Of a DNA stretch of 64,000 bases, positions 32,797-43,719 are shown in pieces. The position numbers and the translations under genes are program-made. Position 1 is the stretch's first letter; the number at the start of each line of letters is the position of its first letter. Source of the stretch: Cercospora beticola (Eukaryota; Ascomycota; Dothideomycetes; Mycosphaerellales; Mycosphaerellaceae); the NCBI RefSeq assembly GCF_033473495.1, contig NC_088941.1, positions 1,488,001 to 1,552,000 on the forward strand. The letters run 5' to 3'. The notes under the pieces are model-generated. The model saw only the letters and a program-made list of their open reading frames with translations. It searched no databases and was not told the DNA's origin.

Positions 32797-34059
32797 ATGG
32801 CGAGTACCGGTGACAGCTTACCGCCTACAGTCGAGGCGGACAGCGCCGCTGTGGCGACAATCCCATCGCGTGCTGTGGCAGCAGGTCTGAAATTCCATCA
32901 TACCGCTCCTCTACGTCCTTTGAAGGACGAGGTACTTGAGTTGCTGCTACCTTGGCGTGGCAGAAAGGATAAACCACCTTTCACACTTGGCCAAATGATC
33001 GTCATGATTCTCGTCATCGGAGACTTGGGACCGTGGTCTGTGGAGAGGATTCATATCATGATTCTCCAACAGTTCGATTACTATGGGGAGGACGCTTTGG
33101 TGGAGTTTGTCACGCAGCTGAATGCCGAAAAGAGCATTGAATACAACTACGCGAGCGACGACAATGTGCGCATGTACGGCGTAATTGGCGACATTTATCG
33201 TACTGTGCAACACTTTGATCTGCCGTTGACGCGTATCCCGGCCGACCAGGACCATCCAGATGTTACCAAAGACAAGTTCACGATCTCTAATGCTGCGGCA
33301 CGCTGCTTCTTGCGGGAGCTCCTGGAGCCTCCACGACAGGGAGCTTTCGACTTCATGGGGCTGCCACCGGAGCTTCGCGAGAAAATCTACAAGATGGTCA
33401 TGGTCTATCCCAAGCCTGGCTTTACGCGTGCTAGGCACGTCATCTTCCGAAACCCGGATGTCGAGTTCCTTGACAAGACCATGCTGCGGCCTCGCGACGA
33501 TGCAGATGTGCCGACATTCCAGGCCTCTGCAGAGACGATAGCGAATTACACCCCAGTCGAGAAACTTACCACGACGCTCGGGTTGTTGCGCGTTTCGAAG
33601 CAGGTCCATCACGAGGCGCTGCCGGTGTTCTATGGCCAGAATGGCTTTCGATTCGGGACTCTGTACTATTTGCTCGATGCTCTCCAGCTCATGTCGCGCG
33701 AGACCATTCAGCAGGTACGAGACGTTCGAGTCGTCGTCAAGTACGTTGATCTGTCCCGAGATATTCGTCCTACGCCAGTAAAGCTGTCTTACCTTTCCCC
33801 GGTGAACCTGGTGCTAATCGTACCACGCGACAATCCTAGCTGGGAGCAGACTTTTACAAGCGAAAGCAAGGAGATGGGTTTCGCTTATGGCAGGAAGTTG
33901 AGATGTTTGATCGATCTTGCTCAGCGGGCGGGGCATGTTGAGGTCAAAGGCGATGGTGTCTTCGGAGACTGGCTTCGCAAAGAGATCGAAACGTCGCAGA
34001 AGGCGGTTGAAGTGATTGGAGAAGAGGGAAAGAGCACGATGCCGCATGCAGACCCATAG
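32797..34059 (+). CDS. F-box-like / 2EXR-like protein, 420 aa
   Basis: Single exon from ATG at 32797. The N-terminal ~180 residues are mixed helices without recognised motifs. At about 186 the sequence FMGLPPELREKIYKMVM matches the F-box-like start of a large, poorly characterised Dothideomycete family. It is followed by LGLLRVSKQVHHEALPVFYGQNGF (about 265-290), the family's second signature. The tail is helical and charged. Members are thought of as possible substrate receptors of SCF ubiquitin ligases, but that role is unproven for this group. Confidence 0.7.
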   Translation: MASTGDSLPPTVEADSAAVATIPSRAVAAGLKFHHTAPLRPLKDEVLELLLPWRGRKDKPPFTLGQMIVMILVIGDLGPWSVERIHIMILQQFDYYGEDALVEFVTQLNAEKSIEYNYASDDNVRMYGVIGDIYRTVQHFDLPLTRIPADQDHPDVTKDKFTISNAAARCFLRELLEPPRQGAFDFMGLPPELREKIYKMVMVYPKPGFTRARHVIFRNPDVEFLDKTMLRPRDDADVPTFQASAETIANYTPVEKLTTTLGLLRVSKQVHHEALPVFYGQNGFRFGTLYYLLDALQLMSRETIQQVRDVRVVVKYVDLSRDIRPTPVKLSYLSPVNLVLIVPRDNPSWEQTFTSESKEMGFAYGRKLRCLIDLAQRAGHVEVKGDGVFGDWLRKEIETSQKAVEVIGEEGKSTMPHADP

Positions 34060-34531
34060 CTATTGGCCGGATCGTGAGGACTTTGTGCATGGTGATGCGT
34101 GATACGGGCTTCGGGCGTACGATGGTGCCGGGCTGATCTGGGCAGTTGATGCGTTTGGACTTCGCGTCAGTGGGAGAATGTGGCTGCTGAAGGGCAAAGG
34201 CAGTGGTGATAGCGAGAGCGTATGACTCCAGTCTCATCTCGGTGCAGCTTGCTCGACGTACCTATTTTGGTAGATGAAGAGCTCCGCTAAGTTGAAAACA
34301 CAAGTCGAATTGTACAGGTTTTGCTGTTAAATCTGTCCGGCTCGAGACTGTCGCGGCGGTAGTGCTTGCGAATGTTCCAAGGTTGTGATAGCAGCACGGT
34401 GCGATCATGCGCCCTCTGTGCAGCATATCTTGCCTGTAGCATAGTATGCTCGATCTCACTCGACCGGAGCCTTCTATCCCATCCGCTCTTCGTCGGACTC
34501 GTAGAATGTGTGCGGTCGCATTCCCGCCTCC
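34060..34531. other. Convergent intergenic stretch
   Basis: 3' sides of the F-box-like (+) and CHY zinc finger (-) genes; nothing else supported. Confidence 0.4.
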
Positions 34532-34955
34532 TCAGCCCAATCTAGCAGCCTCCAATTCATCATCCCATATGGTTAGGTCAGGCTTAGGCTTCACACGCTC
34601 GTCCTTGATCATCCTAGCATCTTTTCTGATGTCCTCTCCTTCCACCTCCAATCGCGCCTTTGGTTCTTTCGCCTCAATAACAAAGTGATTGTCGCAATGC
34701 GGGCAGTATTCGTCGCTGTCCTCGAACTCGTTCATATCCTTGCGGAAGCATTTTTTGCACTTTTTACATGCGAAAACCATTTCCATGGTTTGCTTTAGGT
34801 TGTGGTCCTGTGTCTCGGCATGGCACTCGGCGCAGTCGAACCACTGCTTGCAGCAGGGCGAGCGGATGGAGACCTGTGCGTTGAGAATGTGTTTGCTGAG
34901 GGAGTCAGTACTTATTGCACCAGTAATTACCGTCTTCCTGCTCGACCTACCACAT
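34532..34955 (-). CDS. CHY-type zinc finger protein (Hot13-like), ~122 aa
   Basis: The main exon is 34532-34895. It begins in phase 2 with HILNAQVSIRSPCCKQWFDC and continues ECHAETQDH, FACKKCKKCFRKD and YCPHCDNHFVIEA, a complete CHY zinc finger with paired CxxC/H ligands. A GT-AG intron (donor at 34950, acceptor before 34895) joins it to ATG-TG at 34951-34955, giving the N-terminus MCKHILNAQ that is usual for small fungal CHY proteins. The first coding exon would thus be only 5 nt. Alternatively the frame stays open upstream to 35198, adding 81 residues without recognisable features. Yeast Hot13 works in the mitochondrial intermembrane space with Mia40; the role here is inferred. Confidence 0.82.
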
Positions 34956-35518
34956 ATTGGTGGTTTGCGGCACAGTATGGGATGTGGAGGGGTGGAAGAG
35001 TTTCGGGTTTGGTAGACGATCTGTGCCCACGCGCACCTGAAACACGCCATTTTCTCCAGGCTTTTGAGTTTCACCTGACAGGGATCGACACCGCGCGTCA
35101 CTGACGCACGCAAAAGTGAATGCAAACTTGTTGCCTTTGTTTGTTGGCGCTGTTGTCGAGGTGCATAGCAGGGACATTGCCGCTATTCCGGACGGCATTC
35201 TACACGGCCATATCGTGCCATTGCAACAAGTGGTAGGCGAATACGGTCAGTCAACAAGACGAAGGTGGCTGTAGCGTGCCTGGCAGGGATGAGTGAGCGT
35301 GCAGGAATGGCCTGAGCCGGCATGCATCGTGATGTGATTCTTCAGGCATACAGAAAAGCCAACTTCTCAGACACCACCTGTTGTTGACTACTTGATGGAC
35401 CCCGACGCGCGATCAACAACCCTCCACCACATGGCAGACGCACTGCTGCCTCCCAGCGACTGACCGAGCCTGCCTGGAACACCTCACCCTCGCCCTCCAC
35501 CCAGGCAGCGTCATCACC
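34956..35518. promoter_or_regulatory. Divergent intergenic region
   Basis: Upstream regions of the CHY gene (-) and the WD40-phosphatase gene (+). The minus-strand frame to 35198 could be a 5' exon of the CHY gene. Confidence 0.4.
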
Positions 35519-38500
35519 ATGGACCGCGCGGAAGATGGTCCCGACACGACGTCGATCAAGCCCATGTCGTCGCTGCGCGCCAAATTCGAGAGTATGGGCA
35601 AAGAGCAGGATGCTATAACAACAACGCCAGTGGGCGCCGGTCCTGCCATGCTGGGCGTGAACGGGACAACACCTCCGAGCCGTCCGACGATCGCAGAGGG
35701 AGGGAGAAAGAGTGCGGATCTGGGCGCGAGACCCGTTGTTGCGCCTGCTCGTCTGCAGAGGTCTGTCAGTCCGGCGCACAGGCCTCAGTCCATGGCCTCT
35801 GTCACTCCCACGAAACCCTCCCCGCCGCTGCTCAAGATCAACTCGCCTCGATCACCGCACAAGACGAGCTCGTTGGACCTCCGTACGGCAACTGGCAGTC
35901 CGTATGTGGCCCCTCTCACACCGGACCGTACTGGCGAATCGGCTAGCAAAGGTCACGCGAGGGCTATCAGCAGGGCTACAACTCCTGCTCTGGAGGCACG
36001 CATGAGCGCATTCTTACAAGCTGCCGACCTGCCCAAGACACCCGCGGCTGAAGATATTCCTCCGCCTCCACTTCCAGGCAATAAGCCGAAATCTGACACC
36101 AAACCAGAGACTGCCACTGGACCTCCCGCAGTCAATCGAGCGGCGAAACCGAAAGTGCCTGTCAAGCCACCAGTTCTGGCGAAGAAGTCGAGTAACCTGA
36201 CAGCCCCCGAATCGAAAGCAGAAGCTACCGAGAAGACTCCCTCGCCTTTCACAACACCTCCAAGCAGTGGCCAGTCCTCACCTGCCAGGTTTCCAGGCCA
36301 GAATGGGCACCAACGGAACGTTGGAGGCTCTCACACTTCAGCTGTGAATCGCATCCGAGCCGACTCGGATGCTTCCTGGGTACAGCGGATACGCGGAGAT
36401 TCGGATGCCTCGATGACAGAGCGTGGCCGAGCCGAATCCAATGCGTCAAGCGCATCATTCGTGGAGCCGTCTTCCTTGCCCGACAACTGGTTTCCGCGGC
36501 CAAATGGGCCTCCTGCGCGGGAGCAAGAACCTAAGTCCATCCAGCGAGCCCCTACAATGCCTGCGAGGTACAGAGACATTAACCGCGGGGAGGCAAGATC
36601 GTCGGAGAACCTCCAGGACCATTCTAACCGGATGCCCGCCAGGCCTGAGTTGCAGACGAGATCAGGCCGGACGAGTCCCCCGAAACCTCGATCTGGAAGA
36701 ACTAGTCCACTCAAACAGCAAATGCTTCCACCAAAGCGATCTGTGGATGCACTAAGACGAGCACCAATCAAACCCGAACCTGACACTGTAAATCGCATAT
36801 CTGCGATACCTGCGATGAAGATCAACACAAAATCAGCGCTATCGCAAGGGTTCAGCACTTCAACGGCATCACCTGCTTCAGCGACTCCTACCGGGCCTCC
36901 TGCAATACCTGCACCCCGGAGATCCGTCGATGCGAGAAGGTCACTCGACACAAGACGAGGGCCGCCTCCTCCACCGCCCCCTGCCGTAATTCATCGTGGA
37001 CAGGACGATCAAGAGGAGGTCATTCCGCCTTCTAGCAGCGAGCAAGGAATGGCATTTTCGGAATACCCCGACGGAACAAGGGCAAACCGACGGGCCCCTA
37101 AATTCAAGTCGAGACCCTGGCAGATTCCGACCGAGTATGATACACGCCTGTTTGCTGTCTGTGGTGAGATCATATGTACCACTGGATATATTACCAAAGT
37201 GTGGAATTTTCAAACCGGAGAACAATTGCTGCACATGGAACATCGAGAGAACATCAAGGTCACTTCAGTCGTATTCAAGCCATCTCCCGCTATCGAGGGC
37301 GAGGGCAACCGCATTTGGATTGGAACAAATTCTGGCGACATTCACGAAATTGATGTGCCTTCAGAGCAAATTGTCAAATCGAGATCTGCTGCTCATACAC
37401 GAAGAGAGGTGATACGCATGTTCCGTTATGCATCAGAGCTGTGGACTTTGGATGACAGCGGTGAGCTTTTGGTGTGGAAGCCAGGGAATAAGGGCATGCC
37501 GAGTCTGGATTCCCAATACAATAACTGGCGAGTCCCAAAAGGACACACATTCTCGATTGCTTGCGGGAAACAGCTTTGGATAGCAACGGGGAAGGACATC
37601 CGAGTTTTCGCGCCCGGAGCACTTTCAGATGCTGAATTTCAGCTGACGCGACAACCTTTGTCACAACCAGGAACTGGAGATGTGACTGCTGGGGCCGCTC
37701 TCGACCATCGCCAGGAGCTCATATATTTTGGACACTCCGATGGGAAGGTCAGCATATACAACAGGCGTGACTTTTCGTGTCAGGCCGTGGTGAACGTGAG
37801 TGTCTACCGCATTGCCTGCATGGCTGGCGTTGGCGAATATCTCTGGGCTGGCTATAGCACAGGTATGGCTTATGTCTATGACACGTCAACGACTCCTTGG
37901 GTCGTGAAAAAGGACTGGAAGGCGCACGAGAAGCAGATCTGCAGCATAATCGCCGACCCTTCTGCTATGTGGAAGATGGGTCGTTTAAATGTGATCACAC
38001 TGGGTCTTGACAACCTGTTACGAATCTGGGACGGGATGCTGCAAGAGGACTGGCTCGAAGCACGTATGCAATCGCGCGACTCCGAGTTCTGCAACTTTCG
38101 GGAGCTCACAGCAGCGGTGCTTACTTGGAATGCAGGTGCCAGCAAACCAAGCCACTTATCACATACGAAAGAAGATAATAACTTCTTCCGAGATTACCTT
38201 ACTGCTCGCGAGGCGCCAGACATCTTTATCTTCGGCTTCCAAGAACTTGTCGATTTGGAAGACAAGAAAGTTACGGCGAAGTCATTCTTCAAGAGTAAGA
38301 AGAAGGAGCCCGACGAGCAGCAGCACATGTCACATCAGTACCGTGCGTGGCGAGACTACCTGGGTAAATGTCTTGACGATTTCATGCCTACCAACACAAG
38401 TTACACACTGCTTCATACGGCGAGCATGGTGGGCTTGTTCACATGCATCTTTGTGAGATCCACGGAACGAAATCGAATACGCAATGTGCATGCATCGGAG

Positions 38501-39350
38501 GTCAAACGTGGCATGGGTGGTCATCATGGTAACAAAGGCGCTATCATTGTTCGCATGGTTCTTGACGACAGCAGTATTTGTATGGTCAATTGCCATCTGG
38601 CGGCTGGGCAGACGCAAACCATGCATCGCAACAATGACATCGCCGAGATCCTGGAGTCGAGCACACTGCCGTCTTATCCGCTTAACTCTAGCGAGACGGC
38701 TGAGCACAGCGATGTCTTCGCGTCTGGCGGCGATGGTAGCATGGTCATGGATCACGAGATTTGCATCTTGAATGGAGACCTCAACTACCGCATCGATACG
38801 ATGGGCCGTGACAGTGTGATCAAACACATTCAGCAAGGCAATCTCGCCAGACTACTCGAGCGCGATCAACTTCTTCTTAGCCGAAGGAAGAATCCTGGAT
38901 TCCGTCTACGAGCTTTCCAAGAGAACACGATCAAGTTCGCGCCCACTTACAAATACAATGTTCATACTGACGAATACGACACTTCGGAGAAGCGCCGATC
39001 TCCGGCTTGGTGCGATCGGATTCTGTATCGCGGGCTGGGCAAAGTGAAGATGGAGGAGTATCGAAGATGGGATCAGATCCGAGTAAGCGATCACCGGCCC
39101 GTGAGTGGGCGGCTACGGCTGCGCGTGAAAACTGTCGATCCGGATAAGCGAGAGATCATTTGGGACAAGTGTGTGAAGGAGTATGAGAGTGTGCAGCAGC
39201 GAATCGCGAGGACTGCGCAGTAAGTTGTTTCCTCATACCTGATGGTGAAGCTCGAAATTTTGCTGACTTTCCCGTGACAGACTCGAATACCTCACCAACA
39301 CACTTGGTCTTTCTCAGAAAGAGGCTGTGGCTGCGCTGCAAGGAACGTAG
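35519..39350 (+). CDS. WD40 repeat plus inositol polyphosphate 5-phosphatase fusion protein, 1256 aa
   Basis: Two exons, 35519-39219 and 39281-39350; the 70-nt last exon adds LEYLTNTLGLSQKEAVAALQ and is missed if the first stop is taken. Residues 1-540 are disordered, rich in Pro, Ser and Arg, with three RIRxDSDAS-type repeats (about 278-310) and RSGRTSP repeats. Residues about 540-850 form a WD40-like beta-propeller. Residues about 855-1215 are the phosphatase (IPPc) domain: FGFQELVDLEDKK, HHGNKGAI, NGDLNYRID (about 1084), SPAWCDRILYRG and SDHRPV, all the catalytic motifs. It would remove the 5-phosphate from phosphoinositides or inositol phosphates. The WD40-IPPc order also occurs in plant 5PTases. 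Confidence 0.92.
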
Positions 39351-39537
39351 GCGGCTGAGCACTCTGTTGTAGATATCTCACGTGTTTTGATGATGATATC
39401 ATTTCTTCTTTCTGAGCTATGCTCGAAAGTATTTCTACAAACTCCACTGATTCCCGCATTGCTCAAGCGAATTTTCATTCTACGTGGCTGACTCTGGTAG
39501 AGGTTCGCTGAGATGACCGGCTCGACGAGAAGCAAAA

Positions 39538-40182
39538 CTACGGTGCAGCCGGAGCACCACCGCCGCCTCGACCGAATGGAACTTGAGAACCTCCGTAAAC
39601 GCTTCCGGCACCAGCAGAGTTTGGAGCTCTCGAACTTGCACTTCGCCTCGAGCCTGATGTCCTAGAACCTGATGTTCTAGAACCTGAAGTCGTCGAGCCT
39701 GCACTCGCGGAACCCGATGATCCAGATCCCATACCTAACCCCACGCCCTGTCCTCCTTGAAACGGAATGGACATGGTCATACCTGGCATACTCATAAACA
39801 TGCCACCACCAGCTCCCGTCATCGGATTTGGCATGGCGATTTGCTGGATTTGACCAAAATTTACGCTGCTTCCGCCCGGAAATACACTATTGTTTCCTCT
39901 GCCACGGCCACCATTTGACACAATCGTTATTCCGCCGCGGCCGGGGCTTCCAATTTGCATGATAGAACTACCAGGCGGGTTGATGAATCCATTCCCGCCG
40001 ATTGTCATGATTTGGCTGCCTCTTCCACGGCCACCGGGTGAGATCATGGTGATTCCGCCGCGGCCGATCGACATGAAGGGTCCGGGGCCGTTCATGTTTT
40101 GCTGTGGTTGAGGTAGCTGTTGTGCGGAGTTATTCGAGTGGGTAGAGGATCCGCTGGAGTGAGTAGAGGATCCGCTGGACAT
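39538..40182 (-). CDS. Gly/Ser-rich low-complexity protein, 214 aa
   Basis: Single frame with ATG at 40182. The start has a duplicated SSGSSTHS block. The middle contains a repeated module GRGGITMIS-PGGRGRG and GRGGITIVS-NGGRGRG separated by glycine-rich SIMQIG and QIMTIGG segments. The tail has three TSGSR repeats and ends GRGGGGAPAAP. No membrane segment or signal peptide is visible. RG-rich, intrinsically disordered composition resembles RNA-binding or condensate-forming proteins, but no RRM is present. It may equally be an orphan protein. The nucleotide repeats match the protein repeats, so recent duplication is likely. Confidence 0.55.
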   Translation of the reverse strand: MSSGSSTHSSGSSTHSNNSAQQLPQPQQNMNGPGPFMSIGRGGITMISPGGRGRGSQIMTIGGNGFINPPGSSIMQIGSPGRGGITIVSNGGRGRGNNSVFPGGSSVNFGQIQQIAMPNPMTGAGGGMFMSMPGMTMSIPFQGGQGVGLGMGSGSSGSASAGSTTSGSRTSGSRTSGSRRSASSRAPNSAGAGSVYGGSQVPFGRGGGGAPAAP

Positions 40183-41378
40183 TGTGATATCGTTCCTACG
40201 GGGCTTCGTTCAGATGCGGGTGAGCAGCATTCCGCCGAAATTACTAAACGGGAAAGTTGATACTTATGCGATCCGCGAGGAGGCAGAGTATACATAGTAT
40301 AACGCAAATTAGTTGAGTATACATGATATGATGTGAGTTGGTCCTGGACAATGTTCAAGATTGCTTTTAAGCGGAAGTATACTGCATCTTAACAATACTG
40401 TACGCGATCGAGAGACAATCGATTGCTGCGCGCTGCAGTGAATGATGATCGATCCGATGTCGATCATTTGGCACTTTGAGTAGTCACGAACATGTTTCTC
40501 GCTGGTGAGACCAGGCATAATAGGAGAAGAAATTTACGGGGCCGGTCAGTCTTTTGGGTCATGAAAGCCGGAGGATACCTGATGTCCGTGTGCCATACAC
40601 ACCGTCGTATCATCTCGCATCATGAGTCTGACATATTGCGTAGTCGGCAATCTGCTTTTACTCCGCAGGACCTCGATCAGATTCTGCCGAAGCCCGTCTT
40701 GATCGATCGTCTTCAAGGGTGAAGCGAGCAGTGATGATGCAAACGATAGCCATCGAACGCTCCACAAAGCAGAGAAACAACCACGGACACATCTCCGAAA
40801 GTCCAAAATGGTGATGCGATGTGATGAACAGGCGAATTGTCTCTCTGTAGTCTAGCCCCTAAGACCTTAGGCAGCCTAGGGAGGCCAACCAGGATCAAGG
40901 GAGAAATTTTCGGCAAGTCCGCCGTCCCCTGTTCATAATCTCAAACATCACAAGTGATAAGCAGCGCGGACCAAACAACTCACACATACTAACACTCCTA
41001 GCGGTCGTAGCCTTATCCGCTCCGACAGTGCATAAAAGACCACGATACATTCGGCGAAGTTGACCCGTCACGTGCTCGTTTCAGCAAGAACAGTCCAGTG
41101 CCCAGTCCAGTCCAGTCTTAAATAGTTCTTGTGTAAAACCAGCCCATCTCGCGCGCGCACGAGCAAGCACGGTCCCTCTCGAAATATATTGCCTTGCATT
41201 GTATTCTGTCTCCACTCGACCTTCCCCATCTTCCGCAATGGGAAGAAACCGACTCCATCGATCTTCCTAATCCGATCCTCGACTATACCAGCATCGATCG
41301 CATCCTCGCTCCACACCGTGTAACACCACGACATCCACAAAGCATCCCCTCGATCATGCAAACAAAACAGAAAAAGGA
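40183..41378. other. 1.2-kb gene-free stretch
   Basis: No gene supported. A short CCAGT-type direct repeat occurs at 41091-41118, close to the transporter start. The rest looks unstructured. Confidence 0.4.
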
Positions 41379-43173
41379 ATGGACTATGAGATGAACTCCG
41401 ACACCAAAGGCTTAACAACAGGCATAATCCGCGAAGCCGAAGTCGACCAACTCAACCTCCGACTCGACGTCCTCTTAAACCCCGACGATGAAGCCGCGAA
41501 AATTCTGATCAATTACAGCGCTGCGAATCCGCATCTGACAGGCTGGACGGAAGATGAAGAGAATAAATTGAAACGAAAAGTGGATTTTCGTTTGATGCCG
41601 ATTTTGTGTCTGATTTATGGGATGCATTATTATGATAAAGCGATGATTTCGCAGGCGGCTTTGTTTGGGTTGCAGGAGGATTTGGGGCTGAATCGGGGGA
41701 CGAGGTTTTCGATGGCTTCGGCGATTTTTTATTTGGGGTTTATGGCTGGTGAGCATTATCGTATTGGATGAAGGGAGATTTGTTCCTGGATTGGTCCTGT
41801 TGAATACTAATGCGCCGTTGTGAAGGTGCGTATCCTGCGATGTTTCTGGCTCAGAAGTATCCCCTCGAACGGGTTGCGGCTGCCATTGTCGTGTTGTGGG
41901 GAGCTTGCGTTCTGACTGCGCCGGCTTGCGTGTCCTATAAGGGGCTGTATACGCAGCGATTCTTCCTGGGGTTTCTCGAAGCTGGAGTGTCGCCGATGTG
42001 GATGATGATTTGCGGTTCGTGGTACAAGAAGAACGAGCAGGCGTTGCGCATCGGGATCTGGTACTCGACAACGGGATACGTCTCGATCTTCTCGCCTTTA
42101 ATCAACTACGGCCTGGGTCATATCGAAGGTTCACTATCCAATTGGACGTACATGTACTTCTTTGCTGGAGGTAGGTTCCCAGAGGAAAGTTTCGTGTCGA
42201 TCTGAGCTGACTCTGCGCACAGCTTGTACGATTGTTCTCGGAATTGCAACCTTATTCGTGTTGCAACCAGATCCCATCCGTGCGACTTTCTTCTGCGACC
42301 GCGAGCGATACATTTTGATTGCTCGTATGCGAACAAACAATTCCGGCATTCGAAACCAGACCTGGAAAAAGGACCAAGTAATCGAACTGCTCTGCGATCT
42401 CAAATTCTGGCTTGTCTTCTTCATGGCGGCATTCGGCATGGTTAACAATGGAGCCGTGTCGACATTCATGCCCGTGGTTGTTTCTGGATGGGGATATTCT
42501 TCGCTGACTTCGCTACTGCTCACTATGCCGGCGGCAGCGTATGCGGGCACATTGATCTTGCTTTCGACCTATTGCGCCATGAAGTTCGACCATATCCGGA
42601 CCTGGCTGATCGTTGCGGCACAATTCATGACGACACTTTCCGCCATCCTTTTGTGGCAGTTGCCGCGAGATGCACAAGGTGGTCTGCTCTTTGCTTTGTA
42701 TATTTTGCCCAGCACTGGTGCCACGTAAGTTGAATCCCAAGAGAGAATACTTAATCGTGTCTCGGGCGCTTGCTGACCTGTGACCCGCAGCTACGCTATA
42801 CTGATGGGTCTCCAAATCGCCAACACCGCGGGCTATACCAAACGTGCCCTGGCGTCATCAGGTATCTACATTGGATACTGTCTCGGGAACTTTGTTGGAC
42901 CGCTCGTGTTCCTGGATCACGAGAAACCAAAGTATTCCACTGGTTTCATCATCACCTTCGTCACAGCAGCAGCGACTGGCGTGATGGGAGTGATATATCG
43001 TCTCATATGCCAGCATGATAATCGCAAACGAGACAGAGAAGGAGTGCATGAAGGCTTTGATCATGCCTTTGAGGACCCAACAGATAAAGTCGTTTGTCTC
43101 CGCTTCGGCCAGTCTCGCTCGAGGGTTTTTGCTGACTTGTTGACAGAACAAACAATTCCGATATATCATTTGA
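41379..43173 (+). CDS. MFS transporter, anion:cation symporter family (Dal5/allantoate-permease-like), 513 aa
   Basis: Five exons, 41379-41748, 41826-42170, 42223-42724, 42791-43088 and 43147-43173, give 514 codons in phase. A second in-frame ATG is at 41391. The chain shows the Dal5-type start KLKRKVDFRLMPILCLIYGMHYYDKAMIS, the GFLEAGVSPMWMM signature and HGlu-FDHAFEDPTDK near the end. The last exon is only 27 nt and supplies NKQFRYII, the family's conserved C-terminus; without it the frame runs into unrelated sequence. Substrates in this family include allantoate, nicotinate, biotin and other organic anions, so the substrate is open. It lies near a MOSC protein and a Zn2Cys6 regulator. Confidence 0.9.
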
Positions 43174-43719
43174 TCTTTTGTAGCATCACGATTTACGACC
43201 ACAATACCACCAAATTTTGCTGTCACGGGACAGCTTTCTTCTGTCCAAAGGCTTGTCGTTCCAAGTCGCACGTGCTGCGGACGTCCTTGATGATGTTCGG
43301 CTGGGACATCCCTGTCGTCGACACGCTGTGCATTTTGTCGTATGACGTTGGCGCCGATGTCGCCCGTGTAGAAAGCGCCCAGCTGTTCGAGTACCAGCAT
43401 TGGAGCTGTCAGAGGGAGGTAGCTCGCTCAAAAGCTTCCGCAATAGGAAACACACACCGAGCTCGAGCTTGAGGCCGATTCTGCTGACGAGCTCCTGCTG
43501 GAAACCAAGCGATTCCATTTTGCAAGCGCGCTGGCCAGCGCAGTTTTGATGACCAAGTGGTTGCATGTGGCTCTAGTTGTGCGATTCCAATGGCCAGGCT
43601 AAGTCGCGCAGCACGCAGATGGCAGGGCAACAGAGGAAACTTGGTGGGCATGCAACGCCATAGCATGGCTGAACACCTCTGTGTGATAATATGCATAGTC
43701 GTATTTTCACGATGGAGGT
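43174..43719. other. Convergent intergenic stretch
   Basis: 3' regions of the transporter (+) and MOSC gene (-); no other feature supported. Confidence 0.4.

Noticed and set aside
39890..40111. Pro-rich plus-strand frame
   Set aside because: Antisense of the Gly/Arg-rich repeats of the minus-strand gene.
41091..41118. CCAGT direct repeats as a regulatory array
   Set aside because: Too short and simple to claim function.
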